A DNA stretch of 64,000 nt from contig NC_091121.1 of the NCBI RefSeq assembly GCF_040183065.1, forward strand, positions 62,776,287-62,840,286, given 5' to 3'. The stretch comes from Periplaneta americana. Taxonomy: Eukaryota > Arthropoda > Insecta > Blattodea > Blattidae. The translations under genes and the position numbers were made by a program. Shown here one piece after another: positions 55,639-64,000 of this stretch; within the stretch, counting starts at the first letter, position 1; the number at the start of each line of letters is the position of its first letter. The notes below the pieces were generated by a model, which was given only the letters and a program-made list of their open reading frames with translations, made no database searches and was not told the origin of the DNA.

Positions 55639-55644
55639 TACATA

Positions 55645-56300
55645 AAACAGCAATCAAAGTAGCAAGAAAAGCTGAACCCTCGGAGAGAGGCTGTTCCCCG
55701 ACGCTGGTCTATATACCTACTGTGCTTCTCTTGTACAAAATAAATTGAATTGCACTTAAAATTTCCAAATGGCCTATCTATTAGCTACATTATGCATTCA
55801 AAACTGCAATCTTGTCCAGTAATCAATACTATTTTCTGACGCAGCTAATTGAACAATGCCCACCTAAGAGAGCGCGGTGTGACTGCACCCTGACACTTGT
55901 GGGTCGTCTCCATGCCTCTACATCGCAAGATGCGGGCTAGTGCAAGGTCATTGTTACGTGCAAACATTACCCGCATATCGCTTTCAACTGTCGGTTGTTT
56001 CCACATACCCGCGTTGGCAATATTACCAAATTTCTAGCTCATCATATATTATGATGTTACATCTGCTGAATTTGTGAATGACTTTAAAGGACTGTAGTTT
56101 TCGTTATCGAGCATCTTTTAGAAGTGTAGCTCTCAATGTATTTAGGCTATATTTTGTCGGTATAATGTATATGTGTTAGCTATTTCCTTACATCAATAAG
56201 AGCTCTAGTCTATAGGTATCTCATACACATCGATACCAGTAAAATAAATTTGGAGTACAATAATAAATAGACATATTTACGTTTTTATGAAAGAGGCATA
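55645..56300. other. Intergenic DNA
   Basis: GC-richer at 55850-56010, otherwise unremarkable. No gene recognised. Confidence 0.3.
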
Positions 56301-56307
56301 TGCCCAC

Positions 56308-57439
56308 GTGCATCAATATCGGTTAGTGTAACCACTGGTTAAAATTGTCACCTAATCCCTGGTTAAGCATTTTTACGGTGTATCAACTTCGGTCAGGACT
56401 TAAATAGAAGGTTAACCATGGTAATCTCTAACCGACCATATTCGAGTAGTTAAAGGAGATAACCAGTGATTAGTAGGTCAAGTAAAACAAAATGGCGGCC
56501 AGATTCACAGCTGATTATTTCTAAGACGGTTATTATTGTACAGTACTTGAATTACTTGTATAGAGGTTATGATGAGCGTGAAGTTTCTTTAGTGGAAAGA
56601 CAGAATTTTTATGAGGAATTAAATGACAGAAAATTTCAGGAGGGATTTCGTTTATCAAAATCTACAGTTTCATTTCTGCTGCAACAAATGGGTCACTTAA
56701 AATAACACAGAAATAGTCGTATTTCTCCTATGGATCCACTGCTTATATTACAATTATATGCAACTGATATTTTCTTTATTTTAAGAGGGAACACTCGAGT
56801 ATATCTTTTTCTACAACACTGGCTGAACGAAGAGAGATTAGGCCTATGGATGGATCTTAGGATAATGCACAGTTTCCTAGTATGAATGGGGTCCTGGATC
56901 GTATACACAAATTCGTACTTTCATCCTTTTCCTTTATTAAGATTCCATCTTTTATAATAGCCTATGTATATATAAATATAATATAGGCCTATTTAAATAT
57001 AGTAATTAAGTCTATCGATACTTCAGACTCACTTTGAATGCAATCATTTTTGCATTTCATTTTCAATTCTGTTCGATTTTAACCTAACAGCATTGAAAAA
57101 CAAAGAAATGCAACTCGCAAAGCATAACAGCGCCCAAAGGCAAACAAATGCAACGCGAAAATAAAGGACACGTTTGTTTCCATATAGAACGGAGTAAGTG
57201 CAATCGTTTTCAGACGTAGATTATTATCTTTGCAGAGGAATGAATGCTTTCCTTTTATTATTTTGTAGAAACAGTGTGTCATCATATACTTTACGCGGGT
57301 TAAATGAGGTGTCAGCTAATCATGTTTAAGTAATCGGTAATCATGAATGGTGCACAGAAATTACATTTTAACTACGGTTATTGTTTAACCGTCGTTTCGT
57401 AACCTATGAATATTACGTTTTTAACCGATGTTCATACAC
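56308..57439 (+). mobile_element. Second PIF/Harbinger-like element (defective)
   Basis: The approximate inverted ends are GTGCATCAATATCGGTTA and the inverse TAACCGATGTTCATACAC. GGTTA/TAACC boxes recur inside both subterminal regions (56340-56450, 57360-57430). Length is about 1.13 kb. It encodes an N-terminal Harbinger transposase fragment. I could not define the 3-base duplication. Confidence 0.6.
56545..56840 (+). pseudogene. HARBI1-type transposase N-terminal fragment
   Basis: The frame starting near 56466 encodes RQNFYEELNDRKFQEGFRLS followed by KSTVSFLLQQM, which matches the conserved N-terminal region of HARBI1-like nucleases (F.ELDD..F...FRLSK.TV..LL). After a stop and frame continuation, RISPMDPLLILQLYATDIFF corresponds to the next conserved block (PLSPE.QLL..L.FLATG). 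Catalytic aspartates are absent. Confidence 0.7.
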
Positions 57440-57444
57440 TTCGC

Positions 57445-58570
57445 CAATAGCCTATATAAATATTCTGGCAAAAGTAAATCGTTAGGGGTCTATTAGCTTA
57501 CTACTTATTGAACATTTCTATTCGTGTTTATTCGTAGGAGCTTCTATTCGTCCTGGTAGGAGTGTGACATGTTTCAGCTTTAGCGGGGAACGAAGTATAG
57601 ACAAAATGCATCTGTTATAAAAAAAAAAAAAACTTTAATTCGCTAGGCTCCGAAGTTCCTGTAACTGAAATGTACTTCAGAGCTAAAGGAAGGCCAGCTG
57701 GTATGGGGAAAGACTGTCTTTTATTTTTTACTATTTCACGAGATCAGTTAGCGTGTTTTTTCTCCCCCTCCCCCTTGAATGAAAATCACAATTTATCATT
57801 TTCCACTTCTGATTATAACCGAATTGTTATGTCGTGGCAAACAAAATACCAAATCGCATAGGCCTATCGATATCATATTAATATAAATGTCAATACTATA
57901 CCCTAATCTTCGTAAACATATCGATAAATATCGATATAATAACAGTTAAGATATTGATAACCATGCCTCTAGTAGGCCCCTATCGTTTATTTACAACTAC
58001 GGTCCAGAATTCCATGCATTTTATATCCAGTGGCTGCAACTGTAAGTTACACTGATAAATTATATATACGAACTATTATTTTTAAGTTCTTTAAACAATT
58101 TTTACATAGTATGCCTATAACTTAACTGCTTATTTTCTGCATTTTTATAAATGCACCATATTTTCAACACTGTAGGCCCTAACGTCTGAACGACGTATTA
58201 AGTAGGCTAGTATTAGCCTATCTACTCTTTTAGTTCATACTATACAGCCCACTCTTTGTCACCATCACTTGCATACAAGTAGAAAGCTGAAAGGGAGTTG
58301 GAATATTTACGTTCCCGTGTTGATTACGAAATCAGCACGCGAATCTCATGTGTAAGGCTGAATCGGAAACTCGCCATTGTTTTTCATCGAGTTGGAGTTT
58401 TGCCATTGGTTTTATTATTGGACTTGTGGATGTCCTTTAAAGTAACTGATATATTAAAAATCGTGAATTAAGAGAGAGATAGGCCTATGAGAAATTCTAA
58501 ACCTTAGACATGCAAAATCTTCATCGTACAAAAGACTCGACTTATCTCTTTCTGTGAAATAAATAGTACC
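57445..58570. other. AT-rich interval
   Basis: No gene recognised; a short A run lies at 57620-57634. Confidence 0.3.
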
Positions 58571-58579
58571 TCTTAGATA

Positions 58580-58678
58580 AGTCTGTCTATCTATTTGTCT
58601 ACCTGTCTACCTTGTCTGTCTGTCTACCTGTAAGTTATGTCTGTCCGTCCGTCCGTCCATCCATCCATCTACGTACTT
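58580..58678. repeat. GTCT/CCAT tetranucleotide microsatellite
   Basis: Imperfect (TGTC)n and (CCRT)n runs. Confidence 0.85.
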
Positions 58679-58679
58679 A

Positions 58680-59290
58680 TTTATTTATAATTATGCAAAG
58701 CCAAGGTTGTACAGTAGGTACGGTGTGAAATCTACGTGACAGTACGAAATGAATATAGAATACAGGCCTAGGCCAGAAAAATACATAGGCCTACAGCTGG
58801 AATAAAATTCGTGCTTAAAAAGCTACGCAAAAGTGAATAAAAGAAAAAAATAAAACTTAAGAAACGAATTAAAAATAAATAAGAAAGAGAAATTTACAGA
58901 ACAGGCAATTCAGAACAGATAATTCACATCTGCTGGTCTAAAGCATAGCATTAATTTTGGCCCTCGGTTGTATAATTCTGTAGCTAAATTACACCCAGAA
59001 CTTCTAACATGTAGCTAATCCACTAACATATAACAAGAAAATTAGAAACATGTTAATGTCTTCAATTTGATTAAATAAATTTATAGTCTATGTGTATGAA
59101 TTAACCAGCCTATATTAGCCTACATTTGTAAGCCTATTCTATAATTTCGAAGTAGCCTATATATTTTATTTCATAAATTGTCCTTTTATTCTTCTCTATG
59201 TTAATATTATATTAGTATGTAATTTCATTGTAACTGTAATTTTACTTTCAGTTCCTATTTTATTTTATTTATATACAGTATTCCTCTTTT
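58680..59290. other. AT-rich interval
   Basis: No gene recognised. Confidence 0.3.
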
Positions 59291-59294
59291 AATC

Positions 59295-59460
59295 TCATTC
59301 ATTCATTTAGTGTTCTGCCCAAGGCCAGGTCTTTCACTGCAAAGCCAGCTTTCTCCAATCTTTCCTATTTTCTGCCTTCCTCTTTGTTTCCTCATATGAT
59401 CCACATATCTTGGTGTCGTCTATCATCTGATATCTTCTTCTACCCCGAACTCTTCTCTTT
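59295..59460 (-). mobile_element. 3' end of the LINE family at 47265-50548
   Basis: The minus strand reads GSYEETKRKAENRKDWRKLA-type coding sequence and then a stop (near 59337). The short 3' end finishes in ATGAATGAATGA (59300-59312). Corresponding plus-strand phrases CTCCAATCTTTCCTATTTTC and TCATATGATCCA also occur at 47310-47362. Strongly 5'-truncated. Confidence 0.7.
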
Positions 59461-59479
59461 TAGTCTATTAATAATATAT

Positions 59480-59690
59480 CTGAACTGCGACCGAACACGA
59501 GCGCTGCTCATTCGGTCCTCAAATTTTATTAATATTATTGTATCATCTTTTTTATATTGATGTATTATTTCTATTTCTATTTTTTCTATTGTAATTATAT
59601 TCTGTAGACTTATTGTGAGAATAATCTTCCGTTGTACACAAGTTTGTTTTTAAATTAAAAAAATTAAAATAAAAAAAAACATTAAAATAT
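59480..59690 (+). repeat. LINE-type 3' untranslated end, second copy
   Basis: GCGACCGAACACGAGCGCTG and CTCAAATTTTATTAATATTA match 31895-32075; it ends in an A-rich tail at 59655-59690. Confidence 0.55.
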
Positions 59691-59699
59691 TACAAAAAT

Positions 59700-60320
59700 A
59701 TGTATTTTTATGTGAAATAAAATTTCGTATACAAATTTCGTATTCGCTGAGAATGGTAGGCCCTACATAGTAGCAGGTTAGCTAAAATATCTTACTAAGA
59801 ACTAGCGACAACAGAGAAGTCCAGAAAATTATAGAAATGTCTGTGAAGTGGGAACAAACATGTTTGATATTTAACTAGGCTAATTTTTTTCGTTAGATCT
59901 GAGCTTTTCCTTATTTAAATCTATTAAAATCTTTTCTTAATGACATTTTATAAATTGTATCACGTGTTACAGGCCTAGGCGTTTTATTTTTAACTTTAAT
60001 CTCAGTGGTGGGGTTTCTTGTTTCTTGCGTAGTAGCCAGTGGTTGGCTCCATCTCAGAGTGCGAACCTACAGTTGTCTACATGAAGAGAGTTTAGTGAAA
60101 CAGGATGGTCTTCTGTCACTAGTGTGACTACAGCATTCTGCCTACTGCTGAAGCGGTCATGACACGTTGTGCATCATGAGAATTTGAGATGTAGTTTACA
60201 AAACTAAACGAGGCATTTCTTTATTATTTAATACTGCGGAAGGTAAATGTTTAAGTCATATTTAAGTAGGCTTAACATAAAGCAGGGTTCTCATCTCGTA
60301 ATTGTCGCAGACATTGCCAA
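59700..60320. other. Upstream flank of the zinc-finger gene
   Basis: AT-rich to mixed sequence with no transposon recognised. It may include distal regulatory DNA for the gene at 60827. Confidence 0.3.
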
Positions 60321-60424
60321 GTGGAAACTTTCGTGCTGCAGACCATTAGGCCGTCCCTGAGCCGTGCAGCGGTATTGATTTCTTTAATTGTTGCAGTTTC
60401 TTGTAGACTACAAGTGAAAGTGCA

Positions 60425-60826
60425 GCAGCAGCAGCAGCGTCACCTGTTGCTCTCGACGCGGCCCGGCGCCAGTCCGCTCGCTTTTCCTGGATTTCCGACA
60501 GGGAGAATCTCGGAGCGAGGTTGCACAAATGGGGCACGACAGCTCTCACGCAGTTCACGGAACTGGGGCGCCCGCCCGGAGACCTGAGAAAAAGCGCGAA
60601 GGACCGAGCGGAGGCGACGCTCCGTAATTGTGATAGAGCCGTTTAATTGAGGCAGATGCAGGAATTCGGACCAGCCGATAGGTCGGTGTTACATAACACG
60701 GAGGCGCGCGGGGCCAATGACGAGTTGCGACTCCTCCCTCGCGCATGCGCAGGGCGGCGGGGGGCGGGGCACGCAGCTCTATTGGCCGCGCGCGGGCGGG
60801 CCCCGCTCAGACGAGGTCGAGCCGCG
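60425..60826 (+). promoter_or_regulatory. CpG-rich promoter / 5' leader region of the nerfin-1 homologue
   Basis: GC content rises sharply at about 60425 and stays high through the coding region. Possible core elements are a CCAAT box at 60714-60718, a GGGGCGGGGC-type GC box near 60758-60768 and an inverted CCAAT (ATTGG) at 60781-60785. There is no TATA box. A (GCA)n run lies at 60422-60438. The transcription start is not determinable from sequence. Upstream in-frame codons to 60647 are open, but translating from there would bury the SNAG box. Confidence 0.5.
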
Positions 60827-61654
60827 ATGCCGCGCGGGTTCCTGGTCAAGCGACACTACGGCGACGGCGGCGAGGACGGCCTGGCGGAGCGCCTGGGGTT
60901 CGAGCCCCAGTACCACCTGTACTCCACCACCCCGCCGCCCCTGGATCTGTCCCTCAAGTCCGCGACGCCCATCACGCCTCCGTCTACACCTTCGCCGTCG
61001 TCCCCCGTGAGGAAGAGGCCCACCGCCCCCGAGTCGCCCGTTCCCGTGACGCCGAAGACGAAGGCCGCCCCCAAGAAGAGCAAGGCCGTACGCAGACTCA
61101 ACTTCGACGAGGACAAGACCTCGCCCGTGTCGGGCACCATCATCCGCGAGCTGGGCGCGGACGAGGCGCCGCTGGTCGTGCGGAAGGGCGACATCGACCC
61201 CGCCTTCAACGTGGTGGAGGTGACGGAGGAGGCCAAGGCGGAGCTGGCCAAGATCGAGAACCGGATCGGCGCCTACATCTGCCGCCTGTGCCGCGAGCTG
61301 TACGAGGACGCCTTCAGCCTGGCGCAGCACCGCTGCTCGCGCATCGTGCACGTGGAGTACCGCTGCCCCGAGTGCGACAAGGTGTTCAACTGCCCCGCCA
61401 ACCTGGCCAGCCACCGGCGCTGGCACAAGCCGCGGCCCCACAGCAAGGAGCGGGAGGACGTGGGCCTGGACCTCGTGAAGCGCCCCGACCCGGCCGCCCC
61501 CGCGGAGGGGGAGGAGCCGCAGTTCCCGTGCCCGGCCTGCCAGAAGCGGTTCAGGCGCCAGGCGTACCTGAGGAAGCACTTGGCGAGCCACCAGCAGGAC
61601 GCCGCCACCATGCTGCACACCGCGCACCAGGTCGTGGTGCCGGCCGCCAACTGA
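60827..61654 (+). CDS. nerfin-1: Nerfin-1 / INSM1-type SNAG zinc-finger transcription factor, single exon, 275 aa
   Basis: Transcription factor of the insulinoma-associated/Nerfin family. Relatives act in the nucleus during early neuronal differentiation and axon guidance. Residues 1-9 are MPRGFLVKR, the SNAG repressor box that recruits LSD1/CoREST-type corepressors in relatives; it must be N-terminal, which fixes the ATG at 60827 although the frame is open further upstream. PLDLS (38-42) fits the CtBP-binding consensus. A Pro/Ser/Thr/Lys-rich linker (44-90) follows. Zinc finger 1 is C2HC (C152, C155, H168, C170), finger 2 is C2H2 (C180, C183, H196, H200), finger 3 is C2H2 (C235, C238, H251, H255). 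The spacing and the CPANLASHRRWHKPRP phrase are diagnostic. No intron is needed, and the codons are strongly G/C-ending. It ends 20 residues after finger 3, shorter than the proteins I recall from flies and vertebrates. Stop TGA 61652-61654. Confidence 0.93.
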   Translation: MPRGFLVKRHYGDGGEDGLAERLGFEPQYHLYSTTPPPLDLSLKSATPITPPSTPSPSSPVRKRPTAPESPVPVTPKTKAAPKKSKAVRRLNFDEDKTSPVSGTIIRELGADEAPLVVRKGDIDPAFNVVEVTEEAKAELAKIENRIGAYICRLCRELYEDAFSLAQHRCSRIVHVEYRCPECDKVFNCPANLASHRRWHKPRPHSKEREDVGLDLVKRPDPAAPAEGEEPQFPCPACQKRFRRQAYLRKHLASHQQDAATMLHTAHQVVVPAAN

Positions 61655-62720
61655 CACCCGCTGCTCATGGCCACCCCGTGGCCACCGGCACACCCCCCGC
61701 CGCCCCGGCCCGTGCCACTGCCGCCGCCGCCCTTCTGGCGACTCGGACTGCTCTAAGAGGTGAGAGTCATCGCATCGCAACCCTCGTCACGTCATCGAGC
61801 CTAGTCAAGCCCATTCTAGTCACACTTCTAGTCAAATCCACTGAGACTAGTCATGCTCCTAGTCAAATCCAACAAGTCTAGTCAGAGTCTAGTCAAGTTC
61901 AACAAGTCTAGTCAAAGTCTAGTCAAGTTCAACAAGTCTAGTCAGACTGTAGTCAAGTCCAACAAGTCTAGTCAGACTTCTAGTCAAAACTGTTAAACAT
62001 AGGCCTAGGCCTGTTCAAAAGTCAATAGCAACCATTGGAGTGCAATTATATCCAAATAAATGTTCTGGAATTACTCATCTACACTATTTTGTCGTTCAGA
62101 TTCATAAAAAGAAACTGACGATGAGTTGAAGTCTCGAATTGATGTTCAAGTAACATCATGGTTATCGTAGTTAAACAAAAATTTGAACTAAAGATTGTTT
62201 TCAGATGCTGAAGAATTTAGTTTAATTAGAACACTAACAGCTCTTCAATTTCTGTGAAATTAAAACTCTTAAATTGAAAACTGGAAATGGATTTGAATAT
62301 ATGTTTTAACGGCTGTTCGATCTTATGTTCGTGTCTAAATTAGTGCAATTACGCTAATAATCTGACATGTAGGCTCAATCTAGTGACAATGAGAAATTCG
62401 TTGTCAATTGTTCGTTCCCATACTCGTCCACACGTACTCGGTATGTTAACGCCATAATATGTGAAGTTGTCTGGACTACTAAATATTACATAGACCTACC
62501 TACTAAAAAAAAAGTCGAATCTCGTATAGATTAAAGACGACTAAGACTAGTCAAAATGTTAACACAAATCGAACTTTCTCTAGTCTAGACAAGCAACCAC
62601 AAAACAATAAAGGATCTTGTCTAGTCTAGGATGAACATGCTGTGTAATGTAGAACTAGTGAAGTAGTCTAGCGCGTGGAGCCACGAACGAGGTTCTAGTC
62701 AATTTGCTAGTCTGTTGTAC
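61655..62720 (+). promoter_or_regulatory. nerfin-1 3' UTR with dense miR-279/996/286 seed-match array
   Basis: TCTAGTCA, the exact 8-mer target of microRNAs starting UGACUAGA (miR-279, miR-996, miR-286), occurs at 61815, 61827, 61877, 61888, 61907, 61918, 61937, 61967, 61979 and 62694. CTAGTCA (7-mer A1) occurs at 61801, 61847, 61859 and 62547. TCTAGTC (7-mer m8) occurs at 62579 and 62620, and a 6-mer CTAGTC at 62707. Twelve sites fall in 61801-61986 as doublets with a ~30-base period. Possible polyadenylation signals AATAAA lie at 62055-62060 and 62606-62611; use of the first would keep the main array but drop the later sites. The microRNA link is known from Drosophila; its operation here is inference. 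Confidence 0.75.
61800..61990 (+). repeat. ~30-bp tandem repeat bearing paired CTAGTC sites
   Basis: Units of 30-31 bases such as AAGTCTAGTCAAAGTCTAGTC followed by AAGTTCAAC repeat about six times and diverge toward the left. First-site positions are 61815, 61846, 61877, 61907, 61937 and 61967. Second-site positions are 61827, 61858, 61888, 61918, 61948 (mutated to TGTAGTCA) and 61979. Confidence 0.9.
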
Positions 62721-62850
62721 AAAAATAACTATTACCAGTCTGCGTCCATATGATTTGCAATATTAACTACTGTTGCTACTGATCCTGTAGTTTTGATTGT
62801 TTTGTTTATATAGATTTTTTTATTTTATATTGTCTACGACATTACGATGA

Positions 62851-62899
<49 letters not shown>

Positions 62900-64000
62900 T
62901 CTTTTTTTTTTGTTCTGAATTATAATTATGTGTTATATTTTTTATCCCTCTTTTATTTTGATGAGTTTATTTGTCACAAACAGGCGTACGTAGCAGCAGA
63001 AGTTATAGTCATGTCTTTGTTATTTAAATTGTAGCCTAATTGTACCCTTTTCAAACAGTGCATTACCAATTGCATAACTTTTAGGTGGTTTTGTTTGCGG
63101 TCCATAGGTTGCGAGCTCAGAAAAGTCTCACCATATGGTTAATATTGACTCTCAGCTTCTAATTGTTTCCAATACACATCTCTTATTATTGAGATTTGTA
63201 ATGGAATTATAGTTTACTACTCTGTATTGACCTCTAAGTAAACATATTAGTCTATTATTCTGTTCTGTTGTCCATTTAATGTTTATGTAGATAGATTTTT
63301 ACTAGAAATAACAAATACGAGTGTCTCCTTTTATTTTATAGTCTCGATAAAGAATCGCATTCTCGAGTTATAGATTACCGGTATTCTTATATAGGCGGGC
63401 ACTTACTATTCCTCTAAACAGAACTTCACTAAGTGGCGAAATCTCTGTTCATCTTGCCAGGAATAAGCAAAATGTGTATAGAAATTGTCAAGAAAAGTGT
63501 TAAAATGAAAGATGGGATCATAACAAATATATTTTGTTGAGTAACCTTTGGTTGGAAGTTAATGCCTTCAAGTTCAATCTTTATCCTGGTCTTTGAGATC
63601 ACAGAATCTCACATTATTGGACTTCTGTTTGAGAATGCACGAAGAAATAGTACTCCACAGCAAATAGCCCTACATAAGTGGAAACATGAATTTTGTTGTT
63701 CATTTTGCAGAAATAACAGTCATTTATAGGACATGACTTCATTTCCAAGAGCATAATGTAATCCCCTGATTTGTCGCTAAAAGATTTTCATTGAAATTGG
63801 GGACCGTGTCATTGAAAATTGTCTCTAATGTACCATAAAATGGAAGCCGTTATTAGTTGTCATCAACGTATTGGTTATTATAAGCTAATATACAAATTGT
63901 GACGTTATATAGTACAGTAAGGAAATACTTCCGACCCATAATGACATAGAAATATATATTTAGGTTCATTAAGATTTTATTCATACAAGTTCTTCTCACT
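62721..64000. other. Downstream flank or distal 3' UTR of the zinc-finger gene
   Basis: AT-rich, with no further CTAGTC seed matches that I can find and no transposon recognised. It could belong to a longer 3' UTR isoform. Confidence 0.35.
62849..62900. repeat. (ATT)n microsatellite
   Basis: About 17 ATT repeats followed by a T run. Confidence 0.92.

Noticed and set aside
60647..60826. Extending the zinc-finger protein 60 codons upstream in frame
   Set aside because: The first codon there is TTG, and the SNAG box needs to be at the extreme N-terminus in this family.
60745..61881. 378-codon plus-strand and 333-codon minus-strand ORFs overlapping the zinc-finger gene
   Set aside because: Shadow frames of GC-rich coding DNA. 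Only the frame at 60827 has SNAG and zinc-finger motifs.
61815..61986. Reading the CTAGTC array as a coding repeat
   Set aside because: It follows the in-frame stop of the zinc-finger protein; the alternative frame that enters it is a shadow frame ending at 61881.

Overview
This window looks like nuclear DNA of a large, repeat-rich insect genome. It is mostly AT-rich and holds one recognisable host gene. That gene has the arthropod/vertebrate INSM1-Nerfin architecture, and the rest is a dense layering of insect-type transposable elements. The repeat style (tRNA-derived SINEs, RTE-like LINEs with GTAA tails, many MITEs, and a very common TAGGCCTA palindrome) fits a cockroach/blattodean genome such as Periplaneta. 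That species assignment is inference and I have not checked it.

Host gene. At 60.4-64.0 kb a GC-rich island holds an apparently intronless ORF (60827-61654, 275 aa). It has an N-terminal SNAG box, a PLDLS motif and three zinc fingers ordered as in Nerfin-1/INSM1. The 3' region starting 147 nt after its stop codon is the most striking part of the window. It carries about 17 matches to the seed of the miR-279/miR-996/miR-286 family (TCTAGTCA and shorter forms). Ten are full 8-mers, and twelve sites lie in 186 nt as doublets repeating every ~30 nt. Nerfin-1 is a reported miR-279 target in Drosophila, so this looks like a massively expanded version of a known regulatory link.

Mobile DNA, left to right. 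0-13 kb: a pyrimidine minisatellite, SINEs, a long acidic-coding 48-bp minisatellite, a decayed LINE, a tetranucleotide array and a hAT-like element with an 8-bp target duplication. 13-20 kb: a PIF/Harbinger element with decayed transposase, a full SINE, and a Tc1 remnant interrupted by a MITE and a SINE. 19-36 kb: six truncated copies of one LINE family (one inside a minisatellite), two Penelope-like GIY-YIG fragments in the whole window (22 and 46 kb), a Tc1-type MITE with tRNA-like arms, a SINE whose 3' tail has become a 72-bp tandem array, a probable solo LTR with heat-shock-like elements, and a MULE transposase remnant. 37-46 kb: a hAT element with hATC remnant, an RNase H-bearing LINE pseudogene, a fold-back MITE and SINEs. 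47-50.6 kb: a nested stack in which a LINE is interrupted by a SINE, a pogo-like element (itself hit by a fold-back MITE) and a small hAT-like MITE. 52-57.5 kb: a TA-flanked element with 3+3 convergent subterminal motifs, a second tRNA-armed MITE and a second Harbinger remnant.

Most open reading frames elsewhere are translations of repeats. I found no rRNA genes, CRISPR arrays or confident free-standing tRNA genes.
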